A DNA stretch of 12,177 nucleotides. It comes from an uncultured Bacteroidaceae bacterium (GTDB taxonomy: Bacteria; Bacteroidota; Bacteroidia; Bacteroidales; Bacteroidaceae). Under the pieces are notes generated by a model, which saw only the letters and a program-made list of their open reading frames with translations, was not told where the DNA came from and ran no database searches. A program made the position numbers and the translations under genes. This document shows, piece by piece, positions 1 through 6,975 of this stretch (position 1 is the first letter of the stretch; each line of letters starts with the position of its first letter). The stretch covers positions 1 to 12,177 of the forward strand of contig CAJGCJ010000050.1 in NCBI GenBank assembly GCA_904501775.1. Direction: 5' to 3'.

Positions 1-1
1 A

Positions 2-970
2 CATCGCGAGGCACAGGTATTTGCTCCTGCGGGCCACGAGGTTGCAATGCAGCAGTTCACAATTGTAGAGCGTTCTCCGCTTGCAGCAATTATATCTAAG
101 GGCGAGGCACTTTCATCTGCATCATCACTCCACGAGACTATCATTGGCAACGACAAGGTATCTCTAAGATTTGATGCCGAGACAGCACAGCTCACCTCAC
201 TTGCTTTCGACGGCAAGGATATCATCAGCAATAAGCAGGGCTTTGTATACAGCAACCACCGTTGGATTGAGAACGACAGACAGGGTTACGACTACCAATA
301 TGAGCGTCACAACAATCACCTCACATTTGAACAAACCAAGGATGGTCTCGAGGCCAAAGGCGAGATTAACGTTGTTGAAGAGAATGGCAACACTGTTGTA
401 AAGACAGTCCGTAAGGGTTCAATATGCGATACAGAGATTAACTACACTATTTATCCTCAGGGTATTGTAGACGTTGAAGCAACATTCATCCCCAAGAGCG
501 ACAATCTGCGCCGTGCAGGTCTTATCTGCGGTATCGATTCTACACTCAAGAATGTTGACTACTACGCATTAGGACCTTGGGAGAACACAGCAGACCGCAA
601 GGATGGTGTAGCTGTAGGACGCTACAGCACAACAGTCGAGAACATGGCCGATCCCTACGTTAAGCCACAGAGTAGCGGTAGCCGCGAAGGCTTGCGCGAG
701 GTAACCTTCACCGACAACAACGGTTATGGTGTAAAGATTGCTACAGAGGGATATGTAAGCTTCTCGGCTCTCCCCTACACCGACGAAGACCTCATGAAGG
801 CCGGTCACTACTGGGAGATGACTCCTCGTCCTTACACAGTTCTTCATCTTGACGCTTGGATGCGCGGTGTCGGTAACGCATCATGTGGTGCCGACGTTGA
901 CACTCTTCCCGAGTATCGTGTACCCAACAAGAAGATGACATACAAACTCAGAATTTCACCTGTAAAGTAA
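2..970 (+). CDS. GH2 beta-galactosidase, C-terminal part (5' end outside window)
   Basis: This is the last 322 residues of a large glycoside hydrolase family 2 enzyme that hydrolyses terminal beta-galactosides. The reading frame is open from the window edge (HREAQVFAPAGHEVAMQQF...), so the ATG at 47 is internal and not a start. The visible part matches the beta-sandwich domain 5 (small chain) of LacZ: the AGHEVAMQQF segment (LacZ AGHEVAWQQ), HRWIENDRQ (LacZ APLDND), LGPWENTADR (LacZ GLGPQENYPDR), DMYTPYV-like MADPYVKPQSSG, and the closing HLDAWMRGVGNASCG. The catalytic TIM barrel with its two Glu residues lies upstream and cannot be checked. The segment around LacZ Trp999 reads NASCGAD instead of DDSWSPS, as I recall from many Bacteroides GH2 enzymes. 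The export signal, if any, is not visible. A strong terminator follows the stop. The family is clear; the exact substrate is not. Confidence 0.92.
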   Translation, partial: HREAQVFAPAGHEVAMQQFTIVERSPLAAIISKGEALSSASSLHETIIGNDKVSLRFDAETAQLTSLAFDGKDIISNKQGFVYSNHRWIENDRQGYDYQYERHNNHLTFEQTKDGLEAKGEINVVEENGNTVVKTVRKGSICDTEINYTIYPQGIVDVEATFIPKSDNLRRAGLICGIDSTLKNVDYYALGPWENTADRKDGVAVGRYSTTVENMADPYVKPQSSGSREGLREVTFTDNNGYGVKIATEGYVSFSALPYTDEDLMKAGHYWEMTPRPYTVLHLDAWMRGVGNASCGADVDTLPEYRVPNKKMTYKLRISPVK

Positions 971-987
971 TATTATAAGGTAAAAAC

Positions 988-1026
988 AAAAATGGTCTGC
1001 ACCCTGATGGAGTGCAGACCATTTTT
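988..1026 (+). terminator. Hairpin terminator after the GH2 gene
   Basis: A perfect 15-base inverted repeat (988-1002 pairs with 1012-1026) surrounds a 9-base loop. The core is GC-rich (GGTCTGCAC) and is flanked by an A run on the left and a T run on the right, as in an intrinsic terminator. The flanking A/T runs are symmetrical, so it could work on both strands. It starts 17 bases after the GH2 stop codon. Confidence 0.9.
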
Positions 1027-1060
1027 ATTTTCCATAAACAGCAAATCACGGCATTTATAC

Positions 1061-1204
1061 TTGAATATCAACAAGTTACAGAACAAACAATGCGTTCACT
1101 AACACAATATATTGATTATCAACATGTTACGCATATGAGACTAAGCCTGTAAGAAATTTAAAATTAACATCACCTATATCTTATTGATTATCAGCACATT
1201 TTAC
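1061..1204 (+). repeat. Three imperfect copies of a TTGATTATCAaCA motif upstream of tonB
   Basis: Copies begin at 1061 (TTGAATATCAACAAGTTAC), 1112 (TTGATTATCAACATGTTAC) and 1184 (TTGATTATCAGCACATTTTAC). The middle copy contains the perfect odd palindrome TTGAT-T-ATCAA; the other two differ from it by one base. The third copy is also bracketed by ATTGATT (1183-1189) and AATCAAT (1205-1211). They sit upstream of the predicted tonB promoter in otherwise featureless AT-rich DNA (1031-1238) with no credible gene. Protein-binding sites are one possibility; nothing here identifies the protein. Confidence 0.5.
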
Positions 1205-1238
1205 AATCAATACGTAAGACAGGTTTTAGCTATTTTTC

Positions 1239-1269
1239 ATTGAAGATTGCATAATTTGATGTATTTTTG
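1239..1269 (+). promoter_or_regulatory. Bacteroidota-type promoter for tonB
   Basis: The -7 element TATTTTTG (1262-1269) matches TAnnTTTG exactly. ATTG (1239-1242) is a one-mismatch -33 element (TTTG), with a 19-base spacer, which is the usual spacing. Transcription would begin near 1276, giving an A-rich leader of about 45 bases without a Shine-Dalgarno sequence before the ATG at 1322. Confidence 0.65.
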
Positions 1270-1321
1270 CATTGTGAGAATGTGTATAAAACATATAAAA
1301 CAACTATAAAAAACAACCAAA

Positions 1322-2038
1322 ATGAAAAAGGAAAACGAAAAGAGTCTTCTTGAAGTAAAGAAGAATCCCGAAGCAAGCCTTGAGCAGCACAAGACAACAT
1401 GGTTGCTCATCGGTTACGCAATCGTATTTGCAGCTCTGTTTGTTGCATTCGAGTGGACCGAGACAGAGAAGAAAGAGACAGGTGGCATGGTAGGTCCTGC
1501 TATTGTACTCGAAGAGGAGATCATGGTTCCCATCACAATGCCCGAGAAGAAGGTAGTTCCTCCTCCTCCCGCAGCAAAGCAGATTACTGAGATTATTGAG
1601 ATCGTAGAGGATGATGCCGAAATCGAAGAGACTGAGATTATGTCAGTTGAGGACCAAGGCGAAATCGTAGAGATCAACGAGGACATGAACGTCGTAGTTG
1701 AAGAGGAAGTTGAAGAGGAGAAGATCTTCCAAGTTGCAGAGCAACAGCCCGAGTTCCCCGGTGGTCCACGTGAGCTTATGAAGTTCCTTCGCGACAACAT
1801 CCAATATCCCCGTATAAGCCGCGAGAACAACTCACAGGGTAAAGCATTGGTAGCTTTCGTCGTTAACACCGACGGTTCTATTCAGGATATCGAGGTGTTC
1901 AGAAGCTCAAGCGACGTATATCTCGACCGTGAGGCAGTTCGCGTTGTTAAGGCGATGCCCAAGTGGAATCCCGGTAAGCAGGCTGGTAAAGCTGTACGTG
2001 TACGCTTTATCCTCCCCGTTACATTCCGTCTACAGTAA
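1322..2038 (+). CDS. tonB: TonB-family energy transducer
   Basis: TonB proteins span the periplasm and pass proton-motive energy from the inner-membrane ExbB/ExbD complex to outer-membrane TonB-dependent (SusC-type) transporters. The 238-residue product has a short charged cytoplasmic tail, one membrane helix (about 26-44), a PPPP stretch at 80-83, then a strongly acidic linker: residues 87-133 contain no Lys or Arg and about half of 90-133 is Glu or Asp. The C-terminal TonB domain (about 148-238) shows the typical signs: PEFPGG, ...YPRISRENNSQGKALVAFVV, GSIQDIEVFRSSS, and a closing VRVRFILPVTFRL. E. coli TonB has a Pro-Lys linker; an acidic linker is, to my knowledge, frequent in Bacteroidota. 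The gene stands alone between its own promoter and terminator; exbB and exbD are not adjacent, so its partners must be encoded elsewhere. Paralogues are common in this phylum, so the symbol means family membership only. Confidence 0.9.
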   Translation: MKKENEKSLLEVKKNPEASLEQHKTTWLLIGYAIVFAALFVAFEWTETEKKETGGMVGPAIVLEEEIMVPITMPEKKVVPPPPAAKQITEIIEIVEDDAEIEETEIMSVEDQGEIVEINEDMNVVVEEEVEEEKIFQVAEQQPEFPGGPRELMKFLRDNIQYPRISRENNSQGKALVAFVVNTDGSIQDIEVFRSSSDVYLDREAVRVVKAMPKWNPGKQAGKAVRVRFILPVTFRLQ

Positions 2039-2049
2039 TTTAACGTAAC

Positions 2050-2099
2050 ATATAAAGATAGCCGGCGCAAATAATTATTTGTGCCGGCTATCTTTATAT
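2050..2099 (+). terminator. Long hairpin terminator after tonB
   Basis: Positions 2050-2074 pair with 2075-2099 as an almost perfect palindrome with a single G-T (G-U in RNA) mispair. The core contains GATAGCCGGC/GCCGGCTATC, and the AT-rich centre would form a small loop of about four bases. It starts 12 bases after the tonB stop codon. The T-rich right flank fits an intrinsic terminator. Confidence 0.85.
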
Positions 2100-2198
2100 A
2101 TATGAGATATCAGAGTAAAACAGAAACAGCACTGCATCAACTTTTCACCATTACACACCTATACACTATCAAAAATTCACATATTTACGCTTAATAAG

Positions 2199-2229
2199 TT
2201 TTAAAATTACAACATTTATTTTAATTTTG
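2199..2229 (+). promoter_or_regulatory. Bacteroidota-type promoter for cstA
   Basis: The -7 element TAATTTTG (2222-2229) matches TAnnTTTG exactly. TTTT (2199-2202) is a one-mismatch -33 element with a 19-base spacer. Transcription would begin near 2236, leaving a leader of about 20 bases before the ATG at 2255. The rest of the gap between the tonB terminator and this site (2100-2198) shows nothing else recognisable. Confidence 0.65.
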
Positions 2230-2254
2230 CACTCAATTTGATAAAACCCAAACA

Positions 2255-3733
2255 ATGATAACTTTTATTATCTGCCTTGTTGCACTTATTATAGCATATT
2301 TCACATACGGGAAATATCTTGAGAAGGTTTGTGAAATTGACGACAGCAACCCGGTACCTTCAAAGACAAAGTTTGACGGTGTGGACTACATGCCACTGCC
2401 CAAATGGAAAATATTCCTTATCCAGCTTTTGAACATCGCCGGCTTAGGACCCATTTTCGGTGCACTGCTTGGAGCCGCCTATGGCCCTATAGCATTCCTT
2501 TGGATTACATTGGGAGGTATATTCATGGGGGCTATGCACGATTTTATCTCGGGGGTAATATCTTTGAAGAACGACGGGCTTAGCCTGCCCGAGATTGTAG
2601 GCAAATACTTGGGGAATGAAACTAAGATATTCATGCGCATATTCTCGGTACTGCTGATGGTACTCGTAGGTGCAGTATTCATGTCGCAGCCTGCAGAACT
2701 TATTGCATCCAATGCAGATATCCCGCTTTTGGAAAGAGAGTTGTTTGAAGGATGTTCTTGGGAAGTGTTCATTATACTGACAGTGATTCTACTATACTAT
2801 ATGCTGGCTACAGTGTTGCCTATCGACAAGATTATAGGACGTTTCTACCCAATATTCGGATGCATGCTTCTGATAATGGCAATAAGCATATTATCGGTTC
2901 TGATTATCAACCACGACACATACGTCATTCCCGAACTGACATCCTTTAGAAATCAGATAGCAAACCCCGAGAAATTCCCTATCGTTCCAATGTTGTTTAC
3001 AACAATAGCATGTGGAGCCTTGTCGGGTTTCCATGCCACACAATCACCCATAATGGCACGCTGCATGACATCAGAGAAGCATAGCCGGAGTATCTTCTAC
3101 GGTGCCATGATATCAGAAAGTATCATTGCTCTCATCTGGTGTGCTATAGGCATGGCTTTTTGGGGCGGTGTTGAGGGAGTCAATAATGCCATTGCAGAGT
3201 ATGGCGGCAGTGCAGCACGCATGATTAATATTATAACAGAAACCACATTGGGCAACGCCATATCAATTCTTGTAGTTTTCGGCATAATTGCATGTGCCAT
3301 AACATCGGGCGACACTGCGTTCAGATGTGCACGCCTTATTGTATCAGATATATTCGGTATTGAGCAAAAGAGTCTTACAAAAAGATTATATATCTCATTT
3401 CCACTCTTTGTTGCAGGACTTTTTATTATATTTGCTTTGCCGTTCCAAACAATATGGAGTTATTTTGCATGGTGCAACCAGACACTTGCCGTTATTACAC
3501 TATGGTGCATCACACTGTTCCTTGCACAAAAAGAGAAACCGGTAATCATAGGAGCGTTGCCTGCAATCATCATGACATATGTATGCTCGTCATATATATT
3601 CATTTCGCCAATGATGTTCAACATGAACAACAAGCCGTTGGCCTACATGTTTGGAGGAGCACTCACACTGATTGTTGCATCAGCTGCCTACATGAAAGGA
3701 CAACGCTCGCTGCAATGCTGCACAAGCAGGTAA
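2255..3733 (+). CDS. cstA: CstA-family carbon starvation protein (inner-membrane transporter)
   Basis: CstA proteins are polytopic inner-membrane transporters linked to peptide uptake and, in E. coli, pyruvate uptake. The 492-residue product is strongly hydrophobic. Diagnostic stretches are NIAGLGPIFGALLGAAYGP (60-78), MHDFISGVISLKNDGLSLPE (94-113), SGFHATQSP (257-265), TSGDTAFRCARLIVSD (350-365) and FAWCNQTLA (404-412). Likely membrane segments are near 3-18, 55-100 (two), 127-143, 170-187, 197-218, 243-257, 283-304, 334-350, 377-398, 403-423, 430-452 and 462-480. At about 490 residues it is the short form; E. coli CstA is about 700. The A-rich leader has no Shine-Dalgarno sequence. No terminator separates it from the GH109-like gene 45 bases downstream, so the two are probably co-transcribed. 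The family is clear; the substrate is not shown by the sequence. Confidence 0.92.
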   Translation: MITFIICLVALIIAYFTYGKYLEKVCEIDDSNPVPSKTKFDGVDYMPLPKWKIFLIQLLNIAGLGPIFGALLGAAYGPIAFLWITLGGIFMGAMHDFISGVISLKNDGLSLPEIVGKYLGNETKIFMRIFSVLLMVLVGAVFMSQPAELIASNADIPLLERELFEGCSWEVFIILTVILLYYMLATVLPIDKIIGRFYPIFGCMLLIMAISILSVLIINHDTYVIPELTSFRNQIANPEKFPIVPMLFTTIACGALSGFHATQSPIMARCMTSEKHSRSIFYGAMISESIIALIWCAIGMAFWGGVEGVNNAIAEYGGSAARMINIITETTLGNAISILVVFGIIACAITSGDTAFRCARLIVSDIFGIEQKSLTKRLYISFPLFVAGLFIIFALPFQTIWSYFAWCNQTLAVITLWCITLFLAQKEKPVIIGALPAIIMTYVCSSYIFISPMMFNMNNKPLAYMFGGALTLIVASAAYMKGQRSLQCCTSR

Positions 3734-3778
3734 GAACATAGACAATAGGAATATAACAATATACACTATAAGAGTCAC

Positions 3779-5014
3779 ATGCGCAAAGAGGGAGTAAAGA
3801 ACGTACTCGGACTAAGATGCGAACCCATTGAAAAGGTACGCATCGGATTCATAGGACTTGGAGTCAGAGCCAAGCGTGCAGTGCTTCGCATGGCAAACAT
3901 AAAAGGCACTGATATAAAAGCGATATGCGACCTTGTAGAGTCGAACATCAGCGACACACAGCATATTCTGGCATCAAACAACCGCGCTGCCGCCGAGACA
4001 TTCTGCAGCGACGAAGGATGGATGCGTGTTTGCGAGCATAAGGATATAGACCTTATATATATATGTACCGATTGGCTTAGCCATGCAAAGATTGCACTCT
4101 ACGCAATGGAGTGCGGCAAGCACGTAGCAATAGAAGTGCCGGCTGCGACAACCATTGAGGAGTGCTGGCAGCTGGTGGATAAGGCTGAGCAGACACAACG
4201 ACACTGCATAATGCTCGAAAACTGCTGCTACGACGAATTTGAACTTACCGCACTGCGCATGTCGCAAGAAGGTACACTCGGAGAGATTATACACTGCGAG
4301 GGCTCATACATGCACGATCTGCGAGAAAGAATAGTGTCGAACGACGGTGGCGAAAGGAAATGGAGCAATTGGCAGGTGGAATTTATGAAGAGCCATAACG
4401 GCAACCCCTACCCCACACATGGACTTGGCCCCATTGCACTCGCAATGGGAATTCATCGTGGAGACAGGATGAGCAGGATTGTATCCATGTCATCAAAAAG
4501 AGTCAGCTACGGAAACTGCGGGAGCGCCCTTGTAGGCAACATGAACTCGTCAATAGTAACAACAGAAAGAGGGCGCACCATACTTATACAGCACTGCATC
4601 TCGCTGCCACGTCCCTACAGCCGTTCATTCCTGATTAGTGGAACAAAAGGTTTTGTTCAGAAGTATCCAATGTCACATATAGTACTCGATTGCTGCGGAG
4701 AAGAAGCACTCACCGGAGACAACCTGAACAGAATATTGGAGTCGTACAAACACCCTATAGTAAGCATGTACAAGCAGAGAGGAGAGGAACTGTGCGGCCG
4801 CAGATGGATAGACTATGCAATGGACAGCCGCCTGATACATTGCCTTAGAAACGGATTACCACTCGACATGGATGTATATGACGCAGCCGAATGGAGTTCT
4901 ATTGTGGAGCTTTCACAACTATCAGCTGATGCAGGCGGCACGCCGATAGAGATTCCCGACTTCACAAGAGGCGACTGGAGAGAATTTGGCAAGCACGAGT
5001 TCTACGGTCTCTGA
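3779..5014 (+). CDS. GH109-like Gfo/Idh/MocA family protein, no signal peptide
   Basis: This is an NAD-dependent oxidoreductase-fold protein of 411 residues related to GH109 alpha-N-acetylgalactosaminidases, which hydrolyse by an oxidation/elimination mechanism using bound NAD+. The Rossmann motif GFIGLG is at 23-28. GH109 hallmarks follow: EVPAA (E119), ENCCYDEFEL, EGSYMHDL (Y177, H179), GNPYPTHGLGP (Y211, H214), IHRGDRM, PRPYSRSF, NGLPLDMDVYDAAEW (358-372) and EIPDFTRG. As I recall, Glu, Tyr and His at these places line the active site, and they are kept. Two things differ. Exported GH109 enzymes carry a signal peptide before the NVLGL segment; here NVLGL is at residues 8-12, so the protein is probably cytoplasmic. 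The GGHGGMDY segment I expect before the NGLPLDMDVYD motif reads ELCGRRWIDY (337-346). It also has 17 cysteines, which fits a cytoplasmic location. It follows cstA by 45 bases. It could be a sugar dehydrogenase rather than a glycosidase. Confidence 0.82.
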   Translation: MRKEGVKNVLGLRCEPIEKVRIGFIGLGVRAKRAVLRMANIKGTDIKAICDLVESNISDTQHILASNNRAAAETFCSDEGWMRVCEHKDIDLIYICTDWLSHAKIALYAMECGKHVAIEVPAATTIEECWQLVDKAEQTQRHCIMLENCCYDEFELTALRMSQEGTLGEIIHCEGSYMHDLRERIVSNDGGERKWSNWQVEFMKSHNGNPYPTHGLGPIALAMGIHRGDRMSRIVSMSSKRVSYGNCGSALVGNMNSSIVTTERGRTILIQHCISLPRPYSRSFLISGTKGFVQKYPMSHIVLDCCGEEALTGDNLNRILESYKHPIVSMYKQRGEELCGRRWIDYAMDSRLIHCLRNGLPLDMDVYDAAEWSSIVELSQLSADAGGTPIEIPDFTRGDWREFGKHEFYGL

Positions 5015-5015
5015 T

Positions 5016-6911
5016 TCACTTCTTAAGAATCACCTTACCGTCTATTATAGATATTTTCTCTTCGTCGCACAACATACGCAATGCAACTTGCAGGCGTTTG
5101 CGTGTGAGTGCGAGCCGTTGAAATTCATCGGGCGCATGCTCTTTGCCATCGGCAAGAAGAGCGAGAATTGTAGCCACATCATCATCTATACCATCAGCAC
5201 TGCTGCCACCTTGACGCGCTATACACACATCGCACAGACCGCATGTATGGCTATTCTTCTCGTTGAAGTATTCGAGCAACACCGCACTACGGCAGCGGCT
5301 GTCGGTTGTAGCATACCCGAGTATGGAATTTATGCGCTCTTCGAATGCTTTTTTACGTTCGTCGTACACCTCGGTTGCAAAGCGCAACTCCTCGCCAAGT
5401 ACACGCTGTCGGCTGAAAGTCACAATAGGGCACTTCTTTGATGGTGAATAGTCGATAATCCTTTTTTGGGATAACGATACCAGAATCTCATACATCCTGT
5501 GACGGGTCAACTTTGTAACACGCGACAGATAGCGTTCGTCTATAAACACATAGTCGGTAAAGAGAGCACTATAATTACGCAGCAGCGCATTAATGAGCGT
5601 CTCATACTCTTGCGGCAAATTATTTATTCTGTACAATTCGTCGCGCTCTATTATGAAACGCAGACGCGATGCATACTCCATCTCTTCGACATATTCGACA
5701 TAGCCCATACGTGTGAGTATACGCAGGGCACTGTCGGTGGGCAATATCGGCAAATGGTACTTGCGACAGAAATCAGTCAGCGAAAACTCAAAGGTGCAAT
5801 CGAGCCCGTCGCCCAAAGCCATGCTGTAGTAGTAGCATAGATTATCGTACACATCGCGTATGAAAAGTTTCTGAGGATAGTTGTCATTGATGCGTCTTTT
5901 AACCACTGTGCTGTCGATGCGGCTATAAAGCGTCACGGCATAGGCCCTTTCGCCATCGCGCCCTGCACGACCGGCCTCTTGGAAATACGACTCAATGGAA
6001 TTGGGAAGGTCTACATGAACAACCAGACGCACATCGGGTTTGTCTATACCCATACCGAAAGCATTTGTAGCAACCATGACACGCGATTTTCCACTCTTCC
6101 ACAGTTCCTCTTTCTTATCCTTGCTCTCGGCCGAAAGACCTGCATGGTAATATTCTGCTGCTATACCGTTGGCAATCAGGAAATCGGCAACCTCCTTTGT
6201 TCTTTTGCGGTTCAAGGCATATACTATGGCCGAACCTTCGATGCGGTTGAGGATATGCAGCAGTTCCTGTGGTTTATTCTCAGTACGGCGCACAACATAT
6301 ACAAGGTTCTTACGCTCGAAACTCATACGGAAACTCTTTCCGTTGCGGAAAGAGAGCCTTTGCTGAATATCGGCAGCAACCTCTTCGGTTGCTGTAGCCG
6401 TAAGCGCCAACACCGGGACATCGGGAAAAAGCGCACGCAAATCACTTATGCGACGGTAGGCCGGACGGAAATCGTGTCCCCACTGCGAGATACAATGCGC
6501 TTCGTCTACCGTAATAAGACTTACATCAGTCTTTTGAATCTTTTTCAGGAATATTTCAGAAGAAATTCTCTCGGGCGAAATATAAAGGAATTTATAATCA
6601 CCGAAGATGCAATTCTCAAGGGCAATAATAACCTCGCTGTTCTTCATGCCGCTATATATGGCTGCCGCCTTGATGCCCCTGCTGCGCAGGTTGGCAACTT
6701 GGTCTTTCATCAGCGCAATCAACGGAGTGACTACTATACAAAGCCCTTTTGCAGCCATTGCAGGCACCTGAAAGGTAATACTCTTGCCACCACCGGTAGG
6801 CATAAGGCCGAGCGTATCGTGCCCGGCCCCTATACTTTCGATTATCTCGCGCTGTATTCCGCGGAAATCGTCATACCCCCAATACTGTTTAAGAATACTC
6901 CTGTATTTCAC
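5016..6911 (-). CDS. recQ: RecQ-family ATP-dependent DNA helicase
   Basis: RecQ unwinds DNA 3'-5' in recombination and repair of stalled forks. The 631-residue protein has Walker A PTGGGKS (38-44), DEAHCISQWGHDFRPAY (136-152), TATAT (171-175), GMGIDKPDVRLVVH (286-299) and EAGRAGRDG (312-320). The zinc cluster is C540-x16-C557-x2-C560-x2-C563, the same spacing as in E. coli RecQ, but about 160 residues further from the helicase core. The intervening region (about 340-535) contains winged-helix-like stretches, and a further helix-rich segment of 68 residues follows the cluster. No HRDC domain is recognisable. The start is GTG: an in-frame TGA lies only 15 bases upstream (6927-6929), with no ATG between, and the N-terminus (YWGYDDFRGIQREII) aligns with RecQ. 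It follows recJ by 64 bases without a terminator, so the two are likely co-transcribed. It ends one base from the convergent GH109-like gene. Confidence 0.95.
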   Translation of the reverse strand: MKYRSILKQYWGYDDFRGIQREIIESIGAGHDTLGLMPTGGGKSITFQVPAMAAKGLCIVVTPLIALMKDQVANLRSRGIKAAAIYSGMKNSEVIIALENCIFGDYKFLYISPERISSEIFLKKIQKTDVSLITVDEAHCISQWGHDFRPAYRRISDLRALFPDVPVLALTATATEEVAADIQQRLSFRNGKSFRMSFERKNLVYVVRRTENKPQELLHILNRIEGSAIVYALNRKRTKEVADFLIANGIAAEYYHAGLSAESKDKKEELWKSGKSRVMVATNAFGMGIDKPDVRLVVHVDLPNSIESYFQEAGRAGRDGERAYAVTLYSRIDSTVVKRRINDNYPQKLFIRDVYDNLCYYYSMALGDGLDCTFEFSLTDFCRKYHLPILPTDSALRILTRMGYVEYVEEMEYASRLRFIIERDELYRINNLPQEYETLINALLRNYSALFTDYVFIDERYLSRVTKLTRHRMYEILVSLSQKRIIDYSPSKKCPIVTFSRQRVLGEELRFATEVYDERKKAFEERINSILGYATTDSRCRSAVLLEYFNEKNSHTCGLCDVCIARQGGSSADGIDDDVATILALLADGKEHAPDEFQRLALTRKRLQVALRMLCDEEKISIIDGKVILKK

Positions 6912-6975
6912 AATGCGTTCTTGAACTCAATACCACATCAGCCCTTACACAAAAGAGAACGGCACAGACAAAGCA

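Noticed and set aside
47..970. A complete gene starting at the ATG at 47
   Set aside because: The frame is open upstream to the window edge and those residues match the GH2 family, so this is the tail of a larger gene.
1112..1131. Possible replication origin from DnaA-box-like TTATCAACA
   Set aside because: Only one near match (one mismatch), the other copies are worse, and there is no cluster of good boxes or origin-type neighbour; better treated as a possible regulatory repeat.
1414..1869. 151-codon open frame on the - strand opposite tonB
   Set aside because: Ser/Thr-rich translation produced by reading the Glu-rich tonB linker in reverse; no start signal or domain.
4986..5441. 151-codon open frame on the + strand overlapping the recQ 3' end
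   Set aside because: Fully antisense to recQ coding sequence and Cys/Thr-rich without family similarity; a shadow frame.
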